In this document: positions 1 through 8,115 of the stretch, in pieces
How positions within the stretch are numbered: position 1 is the first letter of the stretch
Layout of the letters: each line of letters starts with the position of its first letter
Assembly: GCA_017308515.1 (NCBI GenBank)
Contig: JAFKEN010000006.1
Location: forward strand, 104,456-168,455
Direction of reading: 5' to 3'
Length of the DNA: 64,000 nt
From: Actinomycetales bacterium
Lineage (GTDB): Bacteria; Actinomycetota; Actinomycetes; Actinomycetales; Microbacteriaceae
Notes under the pieces: generated by a model
Database searches by the model: none
What the model saw: the letters and a program-made list of their open reading frames with translations, nothing else
Told to the model about the DNA's origin: nothing
Made by a program: the position numbers and the translations under genes

Positions 1-623
1 GCAACATCCCCTTCGCCGAGCTGGGGCTCGAGCTCGGGTTCCGGGCCATCTCCGAGCAGGCCAAGAAGTACGGCTTCGGCGACGACTCCTTCGAGATCCC
101 GATGCCGGTCGCGCCGAGCGTCTACCCCGCGGTGCAGAGCGACGCCGAGCTCATGCTCTCCGCCTTCGGCCAGGGCAACGACCGCGTGACCCCGCTGCAG
201 ATGGCGATGGTCTCGGCCGCGATCGCGAACGGCGGGCTGCAGATGCGCCCCGGCGTCGTCGACAAGGTGACGGCCCCCGACCTCTCGGCGCTGCGCACCT
301 TCAGCCCCGCCGAGTACGGGCGCCCGATCAGCGCGGCGACGGCGGCGACGATGACGCAGCTCATGGTCGCGAACGTCGCCAACGGTGCGGCGAGCAATGC
401 CAGAATCGGAGGGATCGACGTGGCGGGGAAGACCGGCACGGCGGAGAACGGCCCCGGCGAGCCCTACACCCTGTGGTTCACCGGATTCGCTCCCGCCGAC
501 TCCCCCCAGGTGGCGGTCGCCGTCGTGATCGAGGACGGCGGCGGGCTCGGTCAGGAGGGGTACGGGAACCTCCTGGCGGCGCCGATCGGCAAGCAGGTCA
601 TGGAGGCGGTGATCGACCGATGA
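1..623 (+). CDS. pbpA: Penicillin-binding protein, transpeptidase C-terminus (partial)
   Basis: The reading frame is open from the left window edge (first full codon at base 3), so only the C-terminal part of the transpeptidase domain is present. The KTG box of serine transpeptidases is visible as GKTGTAEN at about bases 427-450. The active-site SxxK and SxN motifs must lie outside the window. Such proteins cross-link peptidoglycan at the outer face of the membrane. The gene's stop overlaps the start of the following kinase (ATGA at 620-623), and the order pbpA-pknA-pknB-trpG matches the actinobacterial cell-division and kinase cluster. The assignment as PbpA rather than another class B PBP rests on this neighbourhood. 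Confidence 0.9.
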   Translation, partial: NIPFAELGLELGFRAISEQAKKYGFGDDSFEIPMPVAPSVYPAVQSDAELMLSAFGQGNDRVTPLQMAMVSAAIANGGLQMRPGVVDKVTAPDLSALRTFSPAEYGRPISAATAATMTQLMVANVANGAASNARIGGIDVAGKTGTAENGPGEPYTLWFTGFAPADSPQVAVAVVIEDGGGLGQEGYGNLLAAPIGKQVMEAVIDR

Positions 624-2251
624 GGCCGACGAGCGGGCTGACGTTCGGCAGCCGCTATCAGCTGTCCTCGCGCATCGCCATCGGCGGCATGGGCGAGGTC
701 TGGCAGGCGACCGACCTCGTGATCGGACGCACCGTCGCGATCAAGATCCTCAAGGACGAGTACCTGGGCGATCCGGGATTCCTCGAGCGATTCCGCGCCG
801 AGGCGCGGCATGCGGCGCTCGTCAACCACGAGGGCATCGCCAACGTCTTCGACTACGGCGAGGAGGACGGCTCGGCGTTCCTCGTGATGGAGCTCGTGCC
901 GGGCGAGGCGCTGAGCGCCGTGCTCGAGCGCGAGCGCACGCTGCCCGCCGACAAGGTGCTCGACATCGTCGCGCAGACCGCCTCGGCCCTCCAGGCGGCC
1001 CACGCGGCGGGTCTCGTGCACCGCGACATCAAGCCCGGCAACCTGCTCATCACGCCCGACGGGCGCGTCAAGATCACCGACTTCGGCATCGCGCGGATCG
1101 CCGATCAGGTGCCGCTCACGGCGACCGGCCAGGTGATGGGCACGGTGCAGTACCTCTCGCCCGAGCAGGCGAGCGGACACCCCGCGAGCCCCTCGACCGA
1201 CATCTACTCCCTCGGGATCGTGGCCTACGAGGCGCTCGCCGGCCGCCGCCCCTTCACGGGCGAGAGCCAGGTCGCGATCGCGATGGCGCAGATCAACGAG
1301 GCGCCGCCGGATCTGCCGACGACCGTCGAGGAGCCGGTGCGCCGGCTGGTGGCGAGCTGCATCGCGAAGAAGCCCGACGACCGTCCCGCCTCCGCGGCGC
1401 ACCTCGCGCGCGCGGCGCAGGCGCTGCGCCGCGGCGACGTCACGGGCGCGATCGCGGCGGTGCCGATGCTCGCTGCGGGCGACCCGCGCGCGCTGACGGC
1501 GCCGGATCCGACCTCGGTGACGCGCGTGCTGCCGCGCGAGGCGCTGCCCGCGACGGCGCAGCTCGAGGCTCCCGCGCGCCGCAACCCGTGGCTGTGGCCG
1601 CTCGTCGCGGTCGTCGGCGTGCTCGCGGTCGCGCTCGTGGCGATCATCGTCGCGCTCGCGATCAACCCGACGGGGCCCGACCCGACCCCGACCGCGACCT
1701 CGGGATCGCCGACGCCGAGCACGACACCCACGAAGTCGTCGACCCCGACCCCCACGACGGTGCTCGTCAAGGCGAGCGACTACGAGGGCCGCCCCTTCGA
1801 CGAGGTGCGGTCGGCCCTCGAGCAGCTCGAGATGATCGTCGAGCCCGCCGACGGGCCGGTCGCCGACACCCCCGACAAGAACGGGGTCGTCTCGAGCATC
1901 GCGCCCTCCGGCCAGCTGCCGCGCGGCACGACGATCACGGTGAAGGTGTACCAGGACTACCCCGGTCCGCAGACGAAGGCGGCGACGCCGACGACGACCG
2001 GCCCGTACACCTCGGGCCAGACGGTCACGGTCACCTGGTCGGCCTACGGCGGCTGCCCCGACGGCTACCCGGTCAACGGCTACCAGGTCGCGATCGACAA
2101 CGGCGACGTCAGCACCGAGAACCCCACCGCGGGGCTCACGGCCGACGTCGAACTCGGCTCGGCCGGGCCGGCGAACATCACCGTGACGGCGCTGTGCACC
2201 GGGGGCTACTCCTCGCCGACCTCGAACCCGCTGAGCCTCACGGTCAACTGA
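620..2251 (+). CDS. pknA: Ser/Thr protein kinase with one PASTA domain, PknA-like
   Basis: A 543-residue transmembrane Hanks-type kinase. The kinase domain covers about residues 13-275, with glycine loop GGMGEV at 22-27, ATP lysine K42, HRD aspartate D136 and DFG aspartate D154. One membrane helix lies at about 325-347 and is followed by a Thr/Pro/Ser linker, one PASTA repeat (about 381-443) and a further beta-rich tail (about 452-543) with two cysteines that resembles a fibronectin III or Ig fold. The ATG at 620 is preferred over in-frame starts inside pbpA because it gives the normal kinase N-terminus and a 4-bp coupled overlap. The domain order implies a sensor of extracellular muropeptide or lipid II that phosphorylates division proteins. 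The C-terminal tail is unusual for PknA. Confidence 0.93.
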   Translation: MRPTSGLTFGSRYQLSSRIAIGGMGEVWQATDLVIGRTVAIKILKDEYLGDPGFLERFRAEARHAALVNHEGIANVFDYGEEDGSAFLVMELVPGEALSAVLERERTLPADKVLDIVAQTASALQAAHAAGLVHRDIKPGNLLITPDGRVKITDFGIARIADQVPLTATGQVMGTVQYLSPEQASGHPASPSTDIYSLGIVAYEALAGRRPFTGESQVAIAMAQINEAPPDLPTTVEEPVRRLVASCIAKKPDDRPASAAHLARAAQALRRGDVTGAIAAVPMLAAGDPRALTAPDPTSVTRVLPREALPATAQLEAPARRNPWLWPLVAVVGVLAVALVAIIVALAINPTGPDPTPTATSGSPTPSTTPTKSSTPTPTTVLVKASDYEGRPFDEVRSALEQLEMIVEPADGPVADTPDKNGVVSSIAPSGQLPRGTTITVKVYQDYPGPQTKAATPTTTGPYTSGQTVTVTWSAYGGCPDGYPVNGYQVAIDNGDVSTENPTAGLTADVELGSAGPANITVTALCTGGYSSPTSNPLSLTVN

Positions 2252-2288
2252 CGGCGAGCGGAGCGGACGACCGCTCAGCCCCGCTGGC

Positions 2289-2294
2289 TACACT
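2289..2294 (+). promoter_or_regulatory. -10-like element upstream of pknB
   Basis: TACACT stands 54 bases before the pknB GTG in the 97-bp gap between the two kinase genes, so pknB may have its own promoter besides read-through. No convincing -35 was seen. Confidence 0.35.
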
Positions 2295-2348
2295 GGGGCC
2301 ACCTGCACACAGCACCGTGCACCAGACAGCATTCCGTGAGGACGTGAC

Positions 2349-4112
2349 GTGACGGACGGGGTCACCACCGGTACGCACCTGCTCGCCGACCGGTATCAGA
2401 TCGGCGAGCAGCTCGGGCGTGGCGGCATGGCCGAGGTGCACGCCGGCTACGACACGCGGCTCGGCCGCCAGGTCGCGGTCAAGCTGCTGCGGCCCGCGCT
2501 CGCGACCGACCCCGCCTTCCGCACCCGTTTCCGTCAGGAGGCGCAGGCCGCCGCCCGCATGACGCACCCGACCGTGGTGCGCGTCTACGACGCCGGCGAG
2601 CAGACCGTCCGCGACCCCGCGGGGCACGACGTGCAGCTGCCGTTCATCGTGATGGAGCGCATCGACGGCACCCTGCTGAAGGACCTCATCGCGAAGGGGC
2701 CGATGGATCCCGCGGAGGCCGTGCGGATCACCGACGGCATCCTGACCGCGCTCGAGTACTCGCACCGCGCCGGCGTCGTGCACCGCGACATCAAGCCCGG
2801 CAACGTCATGGTGACCCCGGCCGGCCAGGTCAAGGTCATGGACTTCGGCATCGCGCGTGCCATCTCCGACTCCTCGGCGTCGATCGCCCAGACGAGCGCG
2901 ATCCTCGGCACCGCCGAGTACTTCTCGCCCGAGCAGGCCCGCGGCGAGTCGGTCGACACCCGCACCGACCTCTACTCGACCGGCGTCGTGCTCTACGAGC
3001 TGCTCACCGGGCGGCCGCCGTTCCGCGCCGAGTCGCCGGTCGCGGTCGCCTACCAGCACCTCAGCGAAGACCCGGTGCCGCCCGCGAGCGTCAACCCGAA
3101 GGTCTCCCCGGCGCTCAACGCGGTCGTGCTGCGCGCGCTCGCGAAGGATCGCTTCGAGCGCTTCCAGAGCGCGAGCGAATTCCGGGAAGCGCTCGCGGCG
3201 GCGCTCGACGGCAAGGTGCCCGACGGCCCGGTCGGCGGGGGCGACGAGTTCGCGACCACGCTGTTCGGCGTCAACCCGGCCTCCACCGCGGCCTCCGCGG
3301 CGACCCTGCGCCGCCTGTCCGAGCAGAGCGCGGACCGCGCCCCGCGCACGCAGACCCGCCCGCCGGTGGCGTGGATCTGGGGCGGCATCGCGCTCGTGAT
3401 CCTGCTGGTCGCCGCCGCGATGTTCTGGGTGTTCTCGCTGCGCCCGACCGACCTGGTCGGCCCCGGCGCCGCGGTCGCCGTGCCCGACGTGGTGGGCATG
3501 AGCTACGACTCGAGCGGCACCGGGCCCAGCGGCAGCCAGACGCTGCTCGACGCGGGCCTGCAGGTGCGCAAGGTCGAGCAGGTCATCACCCCCGAGGGCG
3601 ATGAGCAGGTGCCCGCGAAGGGCACGATTCTCTCCACCGACCCGCCCGCGGGTGAGACGGTGAGCCCCGGCACCACGGTCGTCGTGACCGTCTCGGCCGG
3701 ACCGCAGCTCATCACGGTGCCCAACCTCGCCTTCCGCTCGGCGGGCGATGCGACCGCGGCGATCGAGGGCCTCGGGCTCACCGTCGCCGGATCCGTCGAG
3801 TCGTACTCGCCCGACGTCTCCGCCGGTACGGTCATGGGCATCCAGCTGCCCGACAGCTCGACCGTGGTGACCGACTCGGTCGAGGTGCCGGCCGGCACCG
3901 CGCTCACGATCGTCGTCTCGAACGGGAAGGTCGACATCCCCTCGGTCGTGGGTAAGCCGGCCGCCGAGGCGCGCGACCTGCTCGGCGGCACCTACCACCT
4001 CACGGTGAAGCTCTCGCCCGACCACACCGGGTGCTCGGTCGGCAACATCACCTCCCAGTCGCTCTCGGGCGTGCAGCCGCAGGGCTCGACGGTCACGCTG
4101 CTGTACTGCTGA
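2349..4112 (+). CDS. pknB: Ser/Thr protein kinase PknB with three PASTA domains
   Basis: A 587-residue membrane kinase starting at GTG 2349. Kinase features are the glycine loop GRGGMAEV (23-30), ATP lysine K45, HRD D147 and DFG D165. A transmembrane helix at about 340-361 separates it from three extracellular PASTA repeats (about 376-452, 453-526 and 527-587). The last repeat carries two cysteines and ends directly at the C-terminus. Most PknB proteins have three or four PASTA repeats, so the length is normal. The protein senses cell-wall fragments and controls peptidoglycan synthesis and division. It is convergent with trpG, with a 48-bp gap. Confidence 0.95.
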   Translation: MTDGVTTGTHLLADRYQIGEQLGRGGMAEVHAGYDTRLGRQVAVKLLRPALATDPAFRTRFRQEAQAAARMTHPTVVRVYDAGEQTVRDPAGHDVQLPFIVMERIDGTLLKDLIAKGPMDPAEAVRITDGILTALEYSHRAGVVHRDIKPGNVMVTPAGQVKVMDFGIARAISDSSASIAQTSAILGTAEYFSPEQARGESVDTRTDLYSTGVVLYELLTGRPPFRAESPVAVAYQHLSEDPVPPASVNPKVSPALNAVVLRALAKDRFERFQSASEFREALAAALDGKVPDGPVGGGDEFATTLFGVNPASTAASAATLRRLSEQSADRAPRTQTRPPVAWIWGGIALVILLVAAAMFWVFSLRPTDLVGPGAAVAVPDVVGMSYDSSGTGPSGSQTLLDAGLQVRKVEQVITPEGDEQVPAKGTILSTDPPAGETVSPGTTVVVTVSAGPQLITVPNLAFRSAGDATAAIEGLGLTVAGSVESYSPDVSAGTVMGIQLPDSSTVVTDSVEVPAGTALTIVVSNGKVDIPSVVGKPAAEARDLLGGTYHLTVKLSPDHTGCSVGNITSQSLSGVQPQGSTVTLLYC

Positions 4113-4160
4113 GCCGCGATGACGGCGAGCGCACGACGGTCCCACGACCGCCGGCGCACG

Positions 4161-4793
4161 TCAGGCGCGCAGCAGTGGGCTGAGCCCGACGGCGCGATCC
4201 GCCGCGTCGGGCAGGCCGGCGCTCGCGAGCCAGTTGCCGAGCATCGTGTAGCCGCCCTCGGTCAGCACCGACTCGGGGTGGAACTGCACGCCGACGATCG
4301 GGGCGTCGCGGTGCTGCACACCCATGATGACGCCGCCCTCGGTGCGAGCGGTGACCTCGAGCTCGGGCGGGATGGTGCCGTCGACGATCGCGAGCGAGTG
4401 GTAGCGGGTCGCGCGGAACGGCTGCGGCACGCCGTGGAAGAACGGCGTCTCCTCGTGCCGGATCATCGAGGTCTTGCCGTGCATGAGCTCCTCGGCGTGC
4501 GTCACGACGCCGCCGAGCGCCTCCGCGATCGCCTGGTGGCCGAGGCAGACTCCGAGCAGGGGGGAGCGGGCCTCGAGCGCGGCGCGCACCGCGGCGACGG
4601 AGACCCCCGCGTCGGCGGGCGCTCCGGGGCCGGGCGAGAGCAGCACGGCGTCGTAGCCGGCGATCCGCTCGGCCGTCTCCTCCTCGGGGAAGGCGTCGTT
4701 GCGCACCACCTCGGTCTCGGCCCCGAGCTGCTGCAGGTAGCCGTCGAGGGTGTAGACGAAGCTGTCGTAGTTGTCGACGACGAGAACGCGCAT
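4161..4793 (-). CDS. trpG: Glutamine amidotransferase, anthranilate/aminodeoxychorismate synthase component II
   Basis: A 210-residue class I glutamine amidotransferase. The N-terminus MRVLVVDNYDSFVY is typical of TrpG/PabA, the nucleophile cysteine sits in GVCLGHQ, and the His-Glu pair in QFHPES. The enzyme releases ammonia from glutamine for a chorismate-converting partner (TrpE or PabB), which is not in this window, so it could serve tryptophan, folate or both. The start ATG at 4793 overlaps the stop of the upstream small membrane gene (TGATG), indicating translational coupling. The same gene beside pknB and sortase is common in actinobacteria. Confidence 0.92.
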   Translation of the reverse strand: MRVLVVDNYDSFVYTLDGYLQQLGAETEVVRNDAFPEEETAERIAGYDAVLLSPGPGAPADAGVSVAAVRAALEARSPLLGVCLGHQAIAEALGGVVTHAEELMHGKTSMIRHEETPFFHGVPQPFRATRYHSLAIVDGTIPPELEVTARTEGGVIMGVQHRDAPIVGVQFHPESVLTEGGYTMLGNWLASAGLPDAADRAVGLSPLLRA

Positions 4794-4954
4794 CAGCCGC
4801 CGTCCACGGTCGAGTCGGTGGGAGCCACGAACTGATCGAACCACGGGAAGACCCACAGCACGAGCGCGGTGACCGCGAGGATCGCGAGAACGACGAGGAT
4901 CAGCACCCGCACCCACCAGGGCCCGGGCAGCACCCGCCACAGCGCGCCGTACAT
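4793..4954 (-). CDS. Small single-pass membrane protein of unknown function
   Basis: This 53-residue ORF starts at ATG 4954, overlapping the sortase stop, and ends overlapping the trpG start, so it lies in a tightly coupled three-gene operon. It has a short N-terminus rich in Trp and Pro, one hydrophobic segment (about residues 17-42) and an acidic tail ending TVDGG. I do not recognise a named family. Position suggests a membrane partner of the sortase, but that is inference. Both boundary overlaps strongly support it being real. Confidence 0.75.
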   Translation of the reverse strand: MYGALWRVLPGPWWVRVLILVVLAILAVTALVLWVFPWFDQFVAPTDSTVDGG

Positions 4955-5769
4955 CAGCCCACCCGCACGGTGTCGGCGATCTCGTCGGGGGCCCCGCCCT
5001 CGCGCGGGAACCAGCCGTCGAACACCCCGTAGGCGATGATGCGCTCCGCGGTGGAGAAGAACGGGTTGCAGCTGGTGAGGGTGATGTACTGCGCGTCGGC
5101 GGCGAGCTGGGTCTGCGGCACCGCGTTGAGCACCCCGACGCCGGAGGGCTGCACGTACTCGAGATTGCGGAAGCTGTAGCGGTACCAGCCCGCCGGGGTC
5201 TCGACGTAGATGTGGTCGCCCGCGCGCAGCTCTCCGATGTGCTCGAGGTTGCCCCCGTAGGCCTTGCGGTGCGCGGCGATCGCGAAGTTGCCCTCCTCGC
5301 CCGGCATCGTCGTGTCGGGGTAGTGGCCGAGGTTGTTCCGGTTGAGCACGGTCGTCGTGCTGGTGCCCTCCGCGATGGGGCGGAAGTAGTCGTCGCCGAA
5401 GCGCGGCACGATGAGCCACGCGAAGCGCTCGGTGAGGCCCGCACGCGCGGCGACCGGCGGCGGGTCGGGAGAGGGCTCGACCGCGGGCGCGACGTCGGGG
5501 GTGCCCGCGCTCCACTGCTGCGACTGGGCGATGCCCTCCTGGTGCAGCTGCTGGCCGACGACGAGGTCGTTGAACCACTGCTGCCAGCCGATGAACAGCA
5601 GCACGACGACGCCGGCGGTGATGAACAGCTCGCCGAGCACGCCGATCGGCGAGACGCGGGGGCGCTCTCGCGGCGAGCGCGGGGGTGTCGAGTCGCCGGT
5701 CGGGGCGCCCGAGGTCTGCGCGGCGCGCGCCTCGCGCCGCGTCATCACCTCGCCGTGCCCGAGCGTCAT
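4954..5769 (-). CDS. Class E sortase
   Basis: A 271-residue sortase. The catalytic cysteine is in TLTSCNP, with the histidine upstream in AAHRKAYGG and the arginine in AERIIAYG. The TLT(S/T)C-P form is characteristic of class E (SrtE) sortases of actinobacteria. A membrane anchor follows a cytoplasmic N-terminus of about 45 residues, and a Pro-rich linker precedes the catalytic domain. It attaches or polymerises surface proteins by transpeptidation. ATG 5769 is supported by a TAAGAT -10 only 7 nt upstream (leaderless); an internal ATG at 5745 is the alternative. No sortase substrate was recognised in the window. Confidence 0.92.
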   Translation of the reverse strand: MTLGHGEVMTRREARAAQTSGAPTGDSTPPRSPRERPRVSPIGVLGELFITAGVVVLLFIGWQQWFNDLVVGQQLHQEGIAQSQQWSAGTPDVAPAVEPSPDPPPVAARAGLTERFAWLIVPRFGDDYFRPIAEGTSTTTVLNRNNLGHYPDTTMPGEEGNFAIAAHRKAYGGNLEHIGELRAGDHIYVETPAGWYRYSFRNLEYVQPSGVGVLNAVPQTQLAADAQYITLTSCNPFFSTAERIIAYGVFDGWFPREGGAPDEIADTVRVG

Positions 5770-5776
5770 GGCACCG

Positions 5777-5782
5777 ATCTTA
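5777..5782 (-). promoter_or_regulatory. -10 element for leaderless sortase transcript
   Basis: TAAGAT on the minus strand ends 7 nt before ATG 5769, the spacing expected for a transcript that begins at the start codon. It lies back-to-back with the crgA -10 at 5834-5839. Confidence 0.6.
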
Positions 5783-5833
5783 AGCGCGCGGGCCCGGCGC
5801 GTCCGGCCCCAGGGCTGGTGACGGCCGGTCGGC

Positions 5834-5839
5834 TATGAT
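5834..5839 (+). promoter_or_regulatory. -10 element for leaderless crgA transcript
   Basis: TATGAT lies 6 nt before the crgA ATG (5846), and there is no Shine-Dalgarno sequence between, so transcription probably starts at or next to the A of ATG. Confidence 0.65.
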
Positions 5840-5845
5840 CGCCGC

Positions 5846-6088
5846 ATGGCCCGACCCAACCCCAACGCCCGCCCGGAGCAGGGCGAGGACCGCGGCGGCA
5901 GCGACGCCCCCAACCCGGTCTGGTTCCTCCCGGTCATGCTCGGCTTCATGCTCGTCGGGCTCGCGTGGATCGTCGTCTACTACCTGAGCGGCACCCAGTG
6001 GCCGATCCCGAGCCTGCAGAACTGGAACATCCTGATCGGCTTCGGGATCATGCTGATCGGGTTCCTCATGACGACCCGCTGGCGCTGA
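5846..6088 (+). CDS. crgA: Cell division protein CrgA
   Basis: An 80-residue protein with a hydrophilic Pro/Gly/charged N-terminus (about 26 residues) and two membrane helices separated by a short loop containing PIPSLQNWN, ending in TTRWR. This matches actinobacterial CrgA, a small divisome membrane protein that recruits FtsI and restrains FtsZ ring formation. It is monocistronic, divergent from the sortase operon and convergent with the rhomboid operon. Its probable leaderless promoter directly precedes it. Confidence 0.93.
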   Translation: MARPNPNARPEQGEDRGGSDAPNPVWFLPVMLGFMLVGLAWIVVYYLSGTQWPIPSLQNWNILIGFGIMLIGFLMTTRWR

Positions 6089-6099
6089 GGCGCTTTCGA

Positions 6100-6134
6100 A
6101 ATCACACCGGTGTGATTCGTCCACACTGTGGACG
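6100..6134. repeat. 18-bp perfect palindrome followed by facing DnaA-box-like repeats
   Basis: In the 99-bp gap between the 3' ends of crgA and the rhomboid gene, AATCACACC/GGTGTGATT (6100-6117) is a perfect palindrome. It is directly followed by CGTCCACA-C-TGTGGACG (6118-6134), a perfect inverted repeat of a DnaA-box-like core, and another CTGTGGAC at 6138-6145. The palindrome could fold as a weak bidirectional terminator or bind a regulator; the function is unknown. Confidence 0.6.
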
Positions 6135-6187
6135 GGCCTGTGGACTACTCCGCGGGCCGCGCGGGCGGCTGTGCGCGGAGGCGCCGC

Positions 6188-7108
6188 TCAGACGTAGGCG
6201 TTCGGGCTGAGCAGCACGCACAGCACGCACACGGCGGCGAGCGCGAGCGCGACGCCCGCGAGCGCCAGCACGCGGGCGCGCGTCTGCTCGGGTCGGCGCA
6301 TCCGCAGCAGGATCGCCCCGAGCGCCGCCCCGATCAGGAGCCCGCCGAGGTGCGCGGTCCACGAGATCGAGGGCACGAAGAAGGTGATGACGAGGTTGAG
6401 CCCGAGCACGATGAGCAGTTGCATGCCGCGCACGCCCATTGCGCGCCGCAGCACGAGGATCGCCCCCATCAGCCCGAAGATCGCGCCCGAGGCGCCGAGC
6501 GACGGCGCGATCGCGAAGAACCCGCCGACCAGCTCGGGGTGCCCGCCGGTCGCGAGCACGTCGGCCTCGTAGAGCACGACGCTCGCGACGTTGCCGCCGA
6601 ACGCGGTGATCAGATACACGGCGAGGTAGCGCCACCGGCCGAGGAAGCTCTCGAGCGCCGGGCCGAAGATGAACAGCGCGTACATGTTGAACAGCAGGTG
6701 CAGCAGCGAGGCCGGCGAGTGCAGGAAGGCCGCGGTCATCAGACGCCAGGGTTCGCCGACGATGCGCCACGGGGCCATCACCCACGCGTTCGTGAGCGCC
6801 TGCCCGGTGAGGAACTGCGCCCCGTAGGCGAGGATGCACAGCGCCATGAGCACGTAGGTGACGACCGGGAGGTTCGAGCGCCCCGGCGCGAAGGCCCGGA
6901 GCACCCCGGGCACGCGGGAGCCGCCGGTCTGGGCCGCGCGACCCTGCCGGACGCACTCCGGGCACTGCACCCCGACGGCCGCCGGGGTCTGGCAGGAGGC
7001 GCAGATCGGGCGGTCGCAGCGCTGGCAGCGCACGCGCGTCGGCCGGTTCGGGTGCCGGTAGCAGGCCGCGGGGGCCTGCACCTCGCCGTACGGCGGGGCG
7101 TCGCTCAT
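6188..7108 (-). CDS. Rhomboid family intramembrane serine protease, catalytically intact
   Basis: A 306-residue polytopic membrane protein. Residues 16-52 form a Cys/His-rich zinc-binding module (CYRHP, CQRC, CASC, CPEC) like a B-box finger. The rhomboid core follows, with HLLFNMYALF (N141 in the oxyanion region), the catalytic serine S207 in GASG, and H253 in TAHLGG, giving a complete Ser-His dyad. It cleaves transmembrane segments inside the membrane; the substrate is unknown. It is the last gene of an apparent ppiA-rhomboid-rhomboid operon, 31 bp after its paralogue. Confidence 0.92.
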   Translation of the reverse strand: MSDAPPYGEVQAPAACYRHPNRPTRVRCQRCDRPICASCQTPAAVGVQCPECVRQGRAAQTGGSRVPGVLRAFAPGRSNLPVVTYVLMALCILAYGAQFLTGQALTNAWVMAPWRIVGEPWRLMTAAFLHSPASLLHLLFNMYALFIFGPALESFLGRWRYLAVYLITAFGGNVASVVLYEADVLATGGHPELVGGFFAIAPSLGASGAIFGLMGAILVLRRAMGVRGMQLLIVLGLNLVITFFVPSISWTAHLGGLLIGAALGAILLRMRRPEQTRARVLALAGVALALAAVCVLCVLLSPNAYV

Positions 7109-7139
7109 GCGCCGCCCCCTCGCCCCGCCGCGACCGCGC

Positions 7140-8078
7140 TCATCCCGCGAGCGAGCGCACGACCGCGAGCACCACGAAGAGCGCGCAGGCCGCGGCGACG
7201 ATCAGATAGCGGGTCGACGGCCGGGTTCCGGGGCGATCCTCGAGCAGTCGCAGCAGGAAGGTCGCGCCCGCGCCGCCGATCACGCCGCCGACGATCGCGG
7301 GCAGGAACGAGGCGCCGAGCACGAGCGTGAACAGCACGTTGATGCCCAGGATCACGAGCGCCCGCACCCGCGCGACCGGGTCGTGCCACAGCAGGATCAG
7401 GTACGCGCCGAAGAGCCCGAACAGCGCCCCGAACAGGCCGTAGGAGATGCCCCCCGCGAGCACCATGGCCGAGGCCGAGAGGCTCGCCGAGGCGAGGAAC
7501 ACCGCCGCGAACTTGGCGCGCCCGAGGAACCGCTCGACACCCGGGGCGATGAGCAGGAAGAACACCACGTTCAGCAGGATCGACAGGATGCTGAGGTCGA
7601 GCCCGGCGGGATACACCGCCCACGAGGTCACGTAGCGCCACACCTGCACGCCGACCGAGGGGCTCGCGGCGAGGAAGGCGAAGGGGAAGTTGCTCAGCAC
7701 GAAACCCGTGATCCACAGCACGAGCGCCACGGCGACCGCTCCCCAGCTGAGCACCGGGGTGGTCGACCCGGGCCGCAACATCTCGCCGATCGCGGCGCCG
7801 ATCCGGCTCGAGCCACCGGACGAGTTCGCCCGCGCCGAGGCGCGCGCCGGGCGCCCCGCGCGACCGCGCGGCTTGCCCGAGGTCTTCGCGACCGTTCCGG
7901 CGCGCTGCCAGGTGACCGAGCCGCCGGTCTCGCGCACGCAGTCGGGGCAGCGCACCCCCTGCGGGGTGAGGATCTGGCACTCCGGGCAGATGGTGCGCCC
8001 GCAGCGCTCGCACAGCGTCCAACTCGCCCGGTCGGGGTGGCGGTAGCAGACGTCGGGCGACACTTCGTCGGCGCTCAC
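7140..8078 (-). CDS. Rhomboid-like pseudoprotease (catalytic Ser and His lost)
   Basis: A 312-residue paralogue of the following rhomboid gene, with the same N-terminal zinc module (Cys at 11, 23, 26, 31, 34, 44, 47) and a six-helix-type core. The serine motif GASGAIFG aligns with GLFGALFG here, so the nucleophile is Phe216, and the catalytic histidine aligns with Ile262 (PAIVGG). The upstream HLLFN is ILLNV. It should therefore be inactive as a protease but may bind clients, like eukaryotic iRhoms (inference). It starts at GTG 8078, with GAGGGAG about 10 nt upstream, and lies 37 bp after ppiA. Confidence 0.85.
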   Translation of the reverse strand: MSADEVSPDVCYRHPDRASWTLCERCGRTICPECQILTPQGVRCPDCVRETGGSVTWQRAGTVAKTSGKPRGRAGRPARASARANSSGGSSRIGAAIGEMLRPGSTTPVLSWGAVAVALVLWITGFVLSNFPFAFLAASPSVGVQVWRYVTSWAVYPAGLDLSILSILLNVVFFLLIAPGVERFLGRAKFAAVFLASASLSASAMVLAGGISYGLFGALFGLFGAYLILLWHDPVARVRALVILGINVLFTLVLGASFLPAIVGGVIGGAGATFLLRLLEDRPGTRPSTRYLIVAAACALFVVLAVVRSLAG

Positions 8079-8115
8079 CGACGGCGCTCCCTCGAGGCGG
8101 CGGTCACGGCTCGGG

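Noticed and set aside
473..619. In-frame extension of the pknA coding region
   Set aside because: It overlaps pbpA; ATG 620 gives the normal kinase N-terminus and the usual 4-bp coupling.
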